Shown piece by piece: positions 40,686 through 48,890 of a stretch of 64,000 bases of DNA. The translations under genes and the position numbers were made by a program. How positions within the stretch are numbered: the stretch's first letter is position 1; the number at the start of each line of letters is the position of its first letter. The notes beneath the pieces are model-generated. The model had not been told where the DNA came from, did no database searches, and was given only the letters and a program-made list of their open reading frames with translations. The stretch is from positions 4,068,501 through 4,132,500 of the forward strand of contig NZ_CP046907.1 in assembly GCF_014083985.1 (NCBI RefSeq), given 5' to 3'. Origin of the DNA: Streptomyces sp. SCUT-3. GTDB taxonomy: Bacteria; Actinomycetota; Actinomycetes; Streptomycetales; Streptomycetaceae.

Positions 40686-42350
40686 TTGGCTGAGTTCATC
40701 TACACCATGCGCAAGGCGCGTAAGGCGCACGGCGACAAGGTGATCCTCGACGACGTGACGACGAGCTTCCTCCCGGGAGCCAAGATCGGCGTCGTCGGTC
40801 CGAACGGCGCCGGCAAGTCGACCATCCTCAAGATCATGGCGGGGCTGGAGCAGCCGTCCAACGGTGACGCCTTCCTCACGCCCGGCTACACCGTCGGCAT
40901 GCTCCAGCAGGAGCCGCCGCTGGACGAGTCCAAGACCGTGCTGGAGAACGTCCAGGACGGCGTGGGCCCGATCAAGGCGAAGCTGGACCGCTTCAACGAG
41001 ATCGCCGAGCAGATGGCGACCGACTACTCCGACGCGCTGCTCGAGGAGATGGGCAAGCTCCAGGAGGAGCTCGACCACGCCAACGCCTGGGACCTCGACG
41101 CCCAGCTCGAGCAGGCCATGGACGCCCTGGGCTGCCCGCCCGGCGACTGGCCGGTCACCAACCTCTCCGGTGGTGAGCGCCGCCGCGTCGCGCTGTGCAA
41201 GCTGCTCCTCGAGGCCCCCGACCTGCTCCTCCTCGACGAGCCCACCAACCACCTGGACGCCGAGTCCGTCCAGTGGCTGGAGCAGCACCTGGAGAAGTAC
41301 GCCGGCACCGTCGTCGCCGTCACCCACGACCGGTACTTCCTGGACCACGTCGCCCAGTGGATCTGCGAGGTCGACCGCGGCCGCCTCTACCCGTACGAGG
41401 GCAACTACTCCACCTACCTGGAGACCAAGCAGTCCCGCCTGAAGGTGGAGGGCCAGAAGGACGCCAAGCGCGCCAAGCGGCTCAAGGAAGAGCTGGAGTG
41501 GGTCCGCTCCAACGCCAAGGGCCGCCAGGCCAAGTCCAAGGCGCGCCTCGCCCGCTACGAGGAGATGGCCGCCGAGGCGGACAAGGTCCGCAAGCTGGAC
41601 TTCGAGGAGATCCAGATCCCGCCGGGCCCGCGCCTGGGCAACGTCGTCGTCGAGGTCGAGCACCTGTCCAAGGCGTTCGGCGACAAGGTCCTCATCGACG
41701 ACCTGTCCTTCACCCTGCCGCGCAACGGCATCGTCGGCGTGATCGGCCCCAACGGCGCCGGCAAGACCACCCTGTTCAAGATGATCCAGGGCCTGGAGAA
41801 GCCGGACTCGGGCACGATCAAGGTCGGCGAGACCGTCAAGATCTCCTACGTCGACCAGACCCGCGCCAACATCGACCCCAAGAAGACGCTGTGGGCCGTC
41901 GTCTCCGACGAGCTGGACTACATCAACGTCGGCCAGGTCGAGATGCCCTCGCGGGCGTACGTGTCCGCGTTCGGCTTCAAGGGCCCGGACCAGCAGAAGC
42001 CGGCCGGGGTGCTCTCCGGCGGCGAGCGCAACCGCCTCAACCTGGCGCTCACCCTCAAGCAGGGCGGCAACCTGCTGCTCCTCGACGAGCCGACCAACGA
42101 CCTCGACGTCGAGACCCTGTCCTCGCTCGAGAACGCGCTGCTGGAGTTCCCCGGCTGCGCCGTGGTCGTCTCCCACGACCGCTGGTTCCTCGACCGCGTC
42201 GCCACGCACATCCTGGCGTACGAGGGCGACAGCAAGTGGTTCTGGTTCGAGGGCAACTTCGAGTCCTACGAGAAGAACAAGATCGAGCGGCTCGGCGCCG
42301 ACGCGGCCCGCCCGCACCGCGCCACCTACAAGAAGCTGACGCGGGGCTGA
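40686..42350 (+). CDS. ettA: EttA: energy-dependent translational throttle ABC-F protein
   Basis: 554 residues, TTG start. Two ABC domains without TM segments: Walker A GPNGAGKST (about 38-46) and GPNGAGKTT (about 354-362), signatures LSGGERRR and LSGGERNR, Walker B LLLLDEPTNHLD and LLLLDEPTNDLD. Between them lies the ABC-F linker with the charged AKRAKRLKEELEWVRSNAKGRQAKSKARLARYEEM segment and an arm in the first domain (EEMGKLQEELDHANAWDLD). Binds the ribosomal E site and gates translation with ADP/ATP ratio. The thioesterase gene follows after 2 bp. Confidence 0.96.
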   Translation: MAEFIYTMRKARKAHGDKVILDDVTTSFLPGAKIGVVGPNGAGKSTILKIMAGLEQPSNGDAFLTPGYTVGMLQQEPPLDESKTVLENVQDGVGPIKAKLDRFNEIAEQMATDYSDALLEEMGKLQEELDHANAWDLDAQLEQAMDALGCPPGDWPVTNLSGGERRRVALCKLLLEAPDLLLLDEPTNHLDAESVQWLEQHLEKYAGTVVAVTHDRYFLDHVAQWICEVDRGRLYPYEGNYSTYLETKQSRLKVEGQKDAKRAKRLKEELEWVRSNAKGRQAKSKARLARYEEMAAEADKVRKLDFEEIQIPPGPRLGNVVVEVEHLSKAFGDKVLIDDLSFTLPRNGIVGVIGPNGAGKTTLFKMIQGLEKPDSGTIKVGETVKISYVDQTRANIDPKKTLWAVVSDELDYINVGQVEMPSRAYVSAFGFKGPDQQKPAGVLSGGERNRLNLALTLKQGGNLLLLDEPTNDLDVETLSSLENALLEFPGCAVVVSHDRWFLDRVATHILAYEGDSKWFWFEGNFESYEKNKIERLGADAARPHRATYKKLTRG

Positions 42351-42352
42351 CC

Positions 42353-42781
42353 GTGGCGAGGCACATCTACCGCTGCCCGATGCGCTGGTCGGACATGGAC
42401 GCCTACGGGCACGTCAACAACGTGGTCTTCCTCCGCTACCTGGAGGAGGCGCGGATCGACTTCATGTTCCGGCTGGCGCCCGGTGACGGGGACGAGTCGT
42501 TCTCCGGCGGGTCCGTCGTGGCCCACCACGAGATCGACTACCTGCGGCCGCTGGTGCACCGGCACGAGCCGGTCACCGTCGAGACCTGGGTCACCGGGAT
42601 CGGCGCGGCGAAGCTGACACTCGCGTACGAGGTCAAGGACGAGGACACCGTCTACGTCCGGGCCTCGACCGTCATGGTGCCGTTCGACTTCGCCGCGAAC
42701 CGGCCGCGCAGGATCACCCCCGTCGAGCGGGAGTTCCTGGAGGAGTACATGGACGAGGAGCGGGAGGCCGCCGCCGCATGA
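42353..42781 (+). CDS. Hot-dog acyl-CoA thioesterase
   Basis: 142 residues of the 4-hydroxybenzoyl-CoA thioesterase-like family. The active-site motif MRWSDMDAYGHVNNVVFLRYLEEAR contains the catalytic Asp and HVNN; FDYLRPL-like DYLRPLVH follows. GTG start two bases after ettA, so cotranscribed. Would hydrolyse acyl-CoA in the cytoplasm; chain preference unknown. Confidence 0.9.
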   Translation: MARHIYRCPMRWSDMDAYGHVNNVVFLRYLEEARIDFMFRLAPGDGDESFSGGSVVAHHEIDYLRPLVHRHEPVTVETWVTGIGAAKLTLAYEVKDEDTVYVRASTVMVPFDFAANRPRRITPVEREFLEEYMDEEREAAAA

Positions 42782-43536
42782 CGGCACCCCGCCTCCGGCT
42801 CGCAGCGGCCGGGGAGGCGGCGGGCCTCGCCGCCTTCCTGGCCCGCCTGCTGCACTTCGACAAGGCGGCAGTGGTCCGCCTGAGGGCGGGCGGCGAGGCA
42901 CTCGCCCTGTTCGGCAACCCGCCCTTCGGCGGCGTCCTCGCCGTCCGCACCGCCCGCCTGGCGCAGGCCGCCGACCTCGACGTGACGGTCTCCGCCGGGC
43001 AGCTGCTCGACGGGACCGACGAGGAGGACGGCACGCTGGCCGTCCCGTCCGGCGTCACCGGCCCCCCGTGGACCGGCCTGCTGCCGCCGCGCGGCGGCTG
43101 GAGCAGGACCGCCGAGTTCGACGCGGACGACGCCCGCCGGGTGGTCGCCGCAGCCGTCGCCGAGTTCCGCGCCCGCAGCGAGGCGCTCGACCCGGACCGG
43201 CGCACCCGCGCCGGACTGGACGCCCTCGCCGACGAGATCTGGTCCCGCTCCCCGGGCGGCACCGGGCTGCCGCTGCGCGCCCTGCACGCGGCCCACGCGC
43301 TCGGCTTCCTGCGCCCCACGCACGCCACGTCCGCAACCGGGGCCGCAGCCACGTCCGCAGCCGGGATCGCTGCCGGCAGCACGGGCGGGGGAGAAGGCGC
43401 GGAGGGCGCCGCAGGCCCGGCCGAGGAGCTGGTACTCCTGGCCGCCGGACCCTGGCTGATGCTGCGGACCCCCTACGGTGCCGTCGCCGTCCGCCGCGCC
43501 GGACCCGCGTCCGGCCTGAGCGTCACCCCCGCCTGA
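42778..43536 (+). CDS. Hypothetical actinobacterial protein downstream of the thioesterase
   Basis: 252 residues, ATGA overlap with the thioesterase. Helical and Ala-rich with a short conserved-looking FGNPPFGGVLAVRTARLA near residues 45-60 and WTGLLPPRGGWS at 100. An Ala/Gly/Thr-rich linker (about 180-215) precedes a final beta-like segment. I do not recognise a domain; conserved synteny with EttA in Streptomyces is likely but unverified. Confidence 0.7.
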   Translation: MTAPRLRLAAAGEAAGLAAFLARLLHFDKAAVVRLRAGGEALALFGNPPFGGVLAVRTARLAQAADLDVTVSAGQLLDGTDEEDGTLAVPSGVTGPPWTGLLPPRGGWSRTAEFDADDARRVVAAAVAEFRARSEALDPDRRTRAGLDALADEIWSRSPGGTGLPLRALHAAHALGFLRPTHATSATGAAATSAAGIAAGSTGGGEGAEGAAGPAEELVLLAAGPWLMLRTPYGAVAVRRAGPASGLSVTPA

Positions 43537-43599
43537 AGGGCACCACCTGCCCGAAGGCCACCCCGCCCGAGCGGCATCCCGCCCGGGGGGACCGACACC

Positions 43600-43644
43600 G
43601 GGACGCCCCGGTCCGGATCGCCCGGGCCGGGGCGTCCCGTTTTT
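43600..43644 (+). terminator. Intrinsic terminator of the ettA operon
   Basis: Perfect 12-bp stem GGGACGCCCCGG (43600-43611) / CCGGGGCGTCCC (43627-43638) followed by GTTTTT. Located between convergent operons. Confidence 0.9.
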
Positions 43645-43679
43645 GGGCCCGGTCCCGAGCCCCCGTCGGCGCGGCCGCG

Positions 43680-44297
43680 TCAACCGAGGAGTGCCGCCGT
43701 CGGCGCGAGCAGGGTGGCCGCGGCGAAGCACAGCACACCGGTGTGGACGCAGCGGTGCTTCACGACCGCGATGCGGCTGGTGACGGTCAGGACCGCCATC
43801 AGCGACGGGAGCGGATCGGCGGCCGCCTCCCGCAGCGCCTCCCGCAGGGCGGCGCCGCCCCCGGTGCGCCGCACGTCGCCGAAGTAGGACAGCGGCATGC
43901 CGGGCCGCCAAGGGCTCCGCACGTTGCGCGGCACCACGGCGGCCAGCAGCAGGACCAGCGCCGCGGCCCAGCCCGCGCACCCCACCCACCACAGGACCCG
44001 GGAGGGGGCCGACAACTGCCCCGGCCACCACTGCTGCCCGGCCAGGACGCCGATCAGCGCACCGCCGACCGCGCTGACCATGCCCAGCAGGACGGAAGCC
44101 TTGGCGTCCGCCCTGCTGATCTCCTCCCGGGTCTCGGTGAGGAGCCGCCGGGCCAGCTCTACCTCCGGCCCGTGCGACGTGCGGGAGAGCCCGGCCGCGG
44201 GGGCGGAGCCGCTCCCGGCCCCGCCCTCCGGGGCGGGGTGGGGGACGGACGCGGAGGGGGAGGGCGAGGCGGAGGGTGAGGCGGTCACCCGGATCAC
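43680..44297 (-). CDS. DUF5706 / Pycsar-effector-like (PycTM) membrane protein
   Basis: 205 residues from GTG 44297, which overlaps the SPFH-like stop (GTGA). A Ser/Pro-rich lead is followed by the family signature ARRLLTETREEISRADAKAS, running directly into TM1 (VLLGMVSAVGGALIGVLAG), TM2 (WWVGCAGWAAALVLLLAAVV) and a C-terminal TM (VLCFAAATLLAPTAALL). In Pycsar systems PycTM proteins of this family respond to cCMP or cUMP and damage the membrane. As the last gene of a cyclase operon it is the obvious effector candidate. Family call is from memory of the ADxKA motif. Confidence 0.75.
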   Translation of the reverse strand: MIRVTASPSASPSPSASVPHPAPEGGAGSGSAPAAGLSRTSHGPEVELARRLLTETREEISRADAKASVLLGMVSAVGGALIGVLAGQQWWPGQLSAPSRVLWWVGCAGWAAALVLLLAAVVPRNVRSPWRPGMPLSYFGDVRRTGGGAALREALREAAADPLPSLMAVLTVTSRIAVVKHRCVHTGVLCFAAATLLAPTAALLG

Positions 44298-45721
44298 CGG
44301 TCCCGGTACGGAGAGCCGGGCTGCGGACCCGGGGGCGGCGGGGGAGGCGGGGGCGGCGGTGCGCCCCAGCCGTGGCCGGGCGCGTACGGCGGCCCTTCCG
44401 GGGGCGGGGGAGCGGGCCAGGCCGGAGCGGGCGGCTGTCCCGGCTGCTGTTGCGGCTGTTGTGGCGGCTGCTGCCCGGACGGTTCGGATCGTCCGGGCTG
44501 CCCGGGCGGTTCTGGCTGCTGCCGGACTTCCTGCTGCCCCTGCTGCTCCGGCGGCCCCTGCTTTTCCTGCTGCGCCTGCGGGGCCTCCGGATCGTCCGCC
44601 CGATGGGGCGGGGGCGGCGGGACCGCGGCCGGGGCCGGGGAGGGGAGGGCTCCGGCCGCCGGGCCGGTGAACAGCATCCGCAGCCACTGCGCCGCGTCGC
44701 GCACCGACTGCTCCAGGTGGTGGGGTTCGACGTGGTTGTCCTGGATCAGCCGGTTCACCGTCTCCACCTGGAACTGCAGCTGCCGCTGCTCGGCCTCGTG
44801 GAGGCCGGCGAGCAGGCCGATCCTCTCCTGCGGGGACGCCTGCGCCATCTGCAGGGCGACCCGTTCCAGGACACCGCCGCGCAGCTGCTCGACCAGGAAC
44901 TGCGTCCGGTCCATGAGGAGTTCCTGCTCCTGCTGCTGCTTGAGCCGGGTCAGTTCGAAGTCGTCCCGGGTGTCCTGGATCCGGTACTGGCGGCGCCGCT
45001 TGTTGCGCAGGTACTCCGCCGCCTCCGCGTCCGGTGCCAGCCGTGCCGTGCACCAGGTGCGCAGCCCCAGCTGCTCGCCGGGCGGACGTTCGGCCAGGGC
45101 CCGGTTGACGGCGGCCTCCGCCTGCGGGCTCTGCCCGATGTCGAACGCCCTGGTGGTGGAGCGGAGCAGGGCGAGGAGGGGCTGCAGGGCGGTGCGCACG
45201 TCGCGCAGCGACTCCTGCACCACCTTCCCGGGGTCGGCGACCTGCCACGTCACGTCGATCTCGGTGTCGAAGTGGAAGGTCTCGCCCTCGCTCGGCAGCT
45301 GCAGCCGGAACGCCATCTGGTGGCGGCCGGTCGTCACCTCGTAGTAGAGGCGGTAGGTGCGCCACAGGGGCTCGCCCCCCTGCCGGTTGGCCACCGGGCC
45401 GGAGACCACCAGCCGGCCGCTCTGGTCGACGAGGACCAGGGTGGTGTCCGCAGCGGCCGACGGCTTGCGGATCAGCAGGTCCAGCCGGCGCAGTTCGAAC
45501 GGCCCGGCGACGGGGTCGTTGACGACCACGGGCGTGTTCTCGCGGCCGTGCAGGCCCTGGTGGCTCGAGGTCCCCTGTGCCCAGTCCCGGCGTCCGACGG
45601 ACGGCTGCCGCGCCCCCTGCTGCCAGCGGCCGCCCTGCTCCCAGTAGCTCCAGCCCTCGGGCCGGGGAGCGGGCTGTTCCCAGATGCCGTTCCACTGCTC
45701 GTTGTGCGGTCCCTGGTTCAT
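44294..45721 (-). CDS. SPFH/band-7-like protein with coiled coil and proline-rich tail
   Basis: 475 residues, ATG overlapping the stop of the NTPase (ATGA). Residues 1-70 are Trp/Gln/Gly-rich and disordered. Residues 70-270 look like an SPFH/band-7 fold (FHFDTEIDVTWQVADPGKVV; LGLRTWCTARLAPDAEAAEYL). Residues 270-350 are a Gln/Glu/Leu coiled coil (KQQQEQELLMDRTQFLVEQLRGGV). The rest is a Pro/Gln-rich tail with oligoproline. No TM segment. SPFH proteins scaffold membrane microdomains, so this may organise the effector. The SPFH call is moderate. Confidence 0.65.
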   Translation of the reverse strand: MNQGPHNEQWNGIWEQPAPRPEGWSYWEQGGRWQQGARQPSVGRRDWAQGTSSHQGLHGRENTPVVVNDPVAGPFELRRLDLLIRKPSAAADTTLVLVDQSGRLVVSGPVANRQGGEPLWRTYRLYYEVTTGRHQMAFRLQLPSEGETFHFDTEIDVTWQVADPGKVVQESLRDVRTALQPLLALLRSTTRAFDIGQSPQAEAAVNRALAERPPGEQLGLRTWCTARLAPDAEAAEYLRNKRRRQYRIQDTRDDFELTRLKQQQEQELLMDRTQFLVEQLRGGVLERVALQMAQASPQERIGLLAGLHEAEQRQLQFQVETVNRLIQDNHVEPHHLEQSVRDAAQWLRMLFTGPAAGALPSPAPAAVPPPPPHRADDPEAPQAQQEKQGPPEQQGQQEVRQQPEPPGQPGRSEPSGQQPPQQPQQQPGQPPAPAWPAPPPPEGPPYAPGHGWGAPPPPPPPPPPGPQPGSPYRDR

Positions 45722-48066
45722 CGGTTGTTCTCCGCTCCTCTGCTCTTGCCGTACCACAGGGCCTGTCGCAGTTCGCGGACGGCGGCAGGCGGATCGTCCG
45801 GACTGCCCGTCGCGTGCCGCAGCAGGTGGTCCAGGCGGTCCCGGTCGTTGACGTCCTGCACCAGCGCCGGCAGCAGGCCGGTCATCGCCGAGCGCAGCTG
45901 CGGGTCGTCCTCGGTGCCGCGGATCCACTCCTGGAGGACCTCCCCGGCCCGCCGGCCGTGGCCGCGGTCCCGCAGCACGGCGCGCCACAGCCCCTGCACC
46001 AGCCGGCCGGCGCCCCCGGCGCCCCCGGGGTCTCCAGTGCCCCCGAGGTCCCCGGCGCTCCCGGTGCGGCTGCCCTCCGCCTCCTGGAGGCGCAGCAACA
46101 GCGGCCACGGACCGGTGTCCTCGCCGCCCCGGTCCCACTCCACGGCCATGGCGGTGAAGGCCTCGGCGGCGGTCCGGCGCAGGTGAGGGTCCGTGCCGCG
46201 CAGCCACTCGTCCAGCTCGGCCAGGACCTCCGCGGCGGCCCCGCTGCGGACGAGGGAGGCCAGGGCGTCCACCACGGCGGAGCGGAGCCCGTCGTCGTCC
46301 GAACGCGCGGTCGCGCGCAGGTTCCGCAGGGCCCGGGCGGCGTGGTCGACGCCGAGGGTCGCCCAGGCGCGGGCCGCCGTCCACCGGCGTGCGACGGACC
46401 CCTCGGCGGCCGGGTCGCTCCACCGGCGCAGCAGTTCCAGCACGACCCGCTGCCGGCCCTCCTGCGCCGCGACGTGCAGGGCCCAGGCGGCGGACTGCCG
46501 CAGCCGCAGGCTGCGCCCGCCGGACCAGGGCCGGACGAGTTCCCCGACCACGCCGGGGAAGTCGACGGCGGCGAGCACGCCGGTGGCGATCGCGGCGCGC
46601 ACCCGCGGCAGCACGGAGTCGGCGCGGGAGAGGCCGTTCAGCCACTCCAGCAGCGCGGGCCGGGCCGCCGGGTGCTCCAGCCAGAGCCCGGTGAGCACGG
46701 AGTCGGCCATGAGGACGCTCTCGAACCGCACCGAGGTGCCGGGCAGGAGACCGAACTCCGTCTCCTCCAGGCCGTTCTCCTCCACGGCGCGGGCCCAGGC
46801 CAGGAGGTCCGGCTTGCTCCTGCCGAAGACCGGCAGCCCCGCGCCGCCCTCGGGCGACTCCGAGGCGGTGAGGAGGCGGCACAGCTCGTCGCCGTGGGCG
46901 TGGACCTGCGGGTAGGGGGTCCGGTCGAAGACCGCGAGGGAGACGAGGAACGCCTTGTCGCGCAGGCCCCTGGCGGGGTCGGCGAGCGCCTCGGCGGCAC
47001 GGGCCGCGACGACCGCGTGGTTGTGGCCGGCGAGCTCCCCGGCGGTGACGAGTCCGCGGTGGTGGGCCGCCAGGATCCCGGCGAACTCGCCGATCTGCTC
47101 CATGGAGGGCCGGCCGGCGATGAACTCCGCGGTCTGCTCCAGGCCGGCCAGGGACCGCACCGTGCGGTCGTCCGCCTCCCGGCCCAGGGCGCGGCGCAGG
47201 TGGCCGGCCAGCACGTCGGCCGGCTCGGGGGGCTGCCAGAACACCGGCCGGGCTCCGGCCGGGACGGCGCCCGCGTCCGCCGTGACGATCAGCCAGCAGC
47301 CGGTCTCGGCCAGCCGGCCGCGCAGGATGTTCAGCCGGTGCGCGCCGAGCGCGCCGCGCCCGCGGAGCCTGCCCGGGAGGCCGCCCCCGGCGCCCTCCCC
47401 GGCCCCGTCGGCCCCGTCGGCCCCGTCGGTCGCGTCGTGGAGCAGGTAGGCGCTGTTCCGGGCGCCGTCGGTGGCGATGTCGTCGAACCCGGTGCCTGTG
47501 TCGAGGAGGAAGACCGCGCCGTCCGGGCCCGATACCTGGTGCAGGAGCTGCTGGGCCGCCGTGTACCGGCCGGAGCCGGGGCGGCCGGTGAGCACCAGTA
47601 CGCGTTCCTCCCGCAGGCGTTCCAGGGCCTCGCGGTGGTCGGGGCCCGGCACGTAGAGGGCGGAGACGGCCTCCAGGGCCGACCGGTCGAGGCGGCCGGG
47701 ACGGACGCGGGGTGCGGTCGGGGAGTGGTAGATGTGCGTGTGCTTGTCGCCGCCGACGACGTCGCCGCCCGCGCCGGCCCCGTCCACGCGGTTGCCGCCG
47801 ATGTCGACCCTGCCGCCGCCGTGGCGGAAGAGCGCCTCGGGGTTCTCGACCGGTGCCTCGGCGGGCGCCGCCGCGCCGGCCGGGTTCTCCCCGGCCCGGT
47901 CCGGGTCGGCCCCGCCCGCGTCGGCCCTGCCCTCACCGGCCCGTTCCGCGCCCTGCCGTTCCGCGCCCGCCCGTTCCGCCTCGGGCCTGCCCGGGGCGGG
48001 GCGGCCCGCCGGGGGCTGCGCGGCCGGGGGCGGGGGCGCGACGCCTGGCTGCTGCACGGCTCTCAT
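45718..48066 (-). CDS. Large P-loop (degenerate) protein with HEAT-like repeats, cyclase partner
   Basis: 782 residues, ATG inside the cyclase stop (ATGA). Residues 1-85 are Pro/Ala-rich; 89-108 hold GGNRVDGAGAGGDVVGGD, a peptide shared with the cyclase C-terminus. The P-loop region reads VLVLTGRPGSGRYTAA: the Walker A Lys is Arg, so nucleotide binding without hydrolysis is plausible. A STAND-like NTPase region follows (LNILRGRLAETGCWLIVTAD). Residues about 460-760 are helical pairs resembling HEAT repeats (SAAWALHVAAQEGRQRVVLELLRRW). Probably the sensor or regulator of the operon. No known family assigned. Confidence 0.65.
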   Translation of the reverse strand: MRAVQQPGVAPPPPAAQPPAGRPAPGRPEAERAGAERQGAERAGEGRADAGGADPDRAGENPAGAAAPAEAPVENPEALFRHGGGRVDIGGNRVDGAGAGGDVVGGDKHTHIYHSPTAPRVRPGRLDRSALEAVSALYVPGPDHREALERLREERVLVLTGRPGSGRYTAAQQLLHQVSGPDGAVFLLDTGTGFDDIATDGARNSAYLLHDATDGADGADGAGEGAGGGLPGRLRGRGALGAHRLNILRGRLAETGCWLIVTADAGAVPAGARPVFWQPPEPADVLAGHLRRALGREADDRTVRSLAGLEQTAEFIAGRPSMEQIGEFAGILAAHHRGLVTAGELAGHNHAVVAARAAEALADPARGLRDKAFLVSLAVFDRTPYPQVHAHGDELCRLLTASESPEGGAGLPVFGRSKPDLLAWARAVEENGLEETEFGLLPGTSVRFESVLMADSVLTGLWLEHPAARPALLEWLNGLSRADSVLPRVRAAIATGVLAAVDFPGVVGELVRPWSGGRSLRLRQSAAWALHVAAQEGRQRVVLELLRRWSDPAAEGSVARRWTAARAWATLGVDHAARALRNLRATARSDDDGLRSAVVDALASLVRSGAAAEVLAELDEWLRGTDPHLRRTAAEAFTAMAVEWDRGGEDTGPWPLLLRLQEAEGSRTGSAGDLGGTGDPGGAGGAGRLVQGLWRAVLRDRGHGRRAGEVLQEWIRGTEDDPQLRSAMTGLLPALVQDVNDRDRLDHLLRHATGSPDDPPAAVRELRQALWYGKSRGAENNR

Positions 48067-48866
48067 CCCCGTCCGTAGTGGTGGTGGGTGGTCGTGGTCC
48101 TGTCGCCGCCGACGACGTCGCCGCCCGCGCCGGCCCCGTTCACCCAGTTGCCGCCGACGGTGTGCGGGACCTCCGGCCGCGGGGTCTCCGGGGCGCCCGG
48201 GGTCCCCGGGGCGCCCGGGGTCCCGGCCGGCACGGCCTGCGGACCCTGCGGGTCCCGGCCGCCGCCGGTCCGGGCCGTCCCGGGGGCGTCGCCGAGGACG
48301 CCGGAGGGGTCGTGCACCCATGCGGTCAGCGGGCCCTCCTTCGCGGCCACCGAGACCTGTCGGAAGGCCGCGGGGTCGATGCCGCGGTGGCCGTGCCGCA
48401 CGACCCCGTCGTGCACCGCGGCGGACACGCACACCGCCGCGGCGGACGGCGAGCCGGCCAGCACGGCGCGCAGCTCCGCCCCGTCCAGCAGGCGGAACGC
48501 GGCGTCCAGGTCCCGGCCGAGCGCACCGTGCTCGTCGAGGGTGACCTCGCCGCCGTGCAGCACCGTCCGCAGCCGCACCCGTGCCCCCGGGCTCGCCACG
48601 CGGTTGCGGTCGGCCAGGTCCTCGGGCAGCGAGTGCAGCAGGGCGTGCAGGAGCCGGGGCTTGGAGACCGACGGGTCGACCAGCAGGAACACCCCGTCGC
48701 CCCGGTCCTCGGTGCGGTACCGGGTGCGCTCGGCGCCGGCCGAGGAGAGGGCGGCGTGCACGACCTCGTACAGGGTGCGCCGCACGACCCGCTTCTCCAC
48801 GTCGTCACGGAGTCCCGACCCCTCGATGTCGAAGAGGAGGATCGTCCGGTACACGGGCTCGTTCAC
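48063..48866 (-). CDS. Class III nucleotide cyclase-like protein
   Basis: 267 residues. The cyclase homology domain is at the N-terminus: ILLFDIEGSG with metal ligand Asp13, EDRGDGVFLLVD with Asp57, and GRDLDAAFRLLDG (Asp121 where adenylyl cyclases usually have Asn; Arg125 kept). A Pro/Gly-rich linker leads to a C-terminal tail GNWVNGAGAGGDVVGGDRT then THHHYG. GTG start with GGGAG upstream, 24 bp after the Crp-type gene. The metal residues suggest activity; the base specificity is unknown. Pycsar cyclases of the same fold make cCMP or cUMP. Confidence 0.78.
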   Translation of the reverse strand: MNEPVYRTILLFDIEGSGLRDDVEKRVVRRTLYEVVHAALSSAGAERTRYRTEDRGDGVFLLVDPSVSKPRLLHALLHSLPEDLADRNRVASPGARVRLRTVLHGGEVTLDEHGALGRDLDAAFRLLDGAELRAVLAGSPSAAAVCVSAAVHDGVVRHGHRGIDPAAFRQVSVAAKEGPLTAWVHDPSGVLGDAPGTARTGGGRDPQGPQAVPAGTPGAPGTPGAPETPRPEVPHTVGGNWVNGAGAGGDVVGGDRTTTTHHHYGRG

Positions 48867-48890
48867 GAAGACTCCCGGGGTTGCCGGTGT

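Noticed and set aside
39576..42317. 913-codon open frame on the minus strand opposite ettA
   Set aside because: Val/Leu/Asp/Gly-rich shadow; ettA on the plus strand has complete ABC-F motifs.
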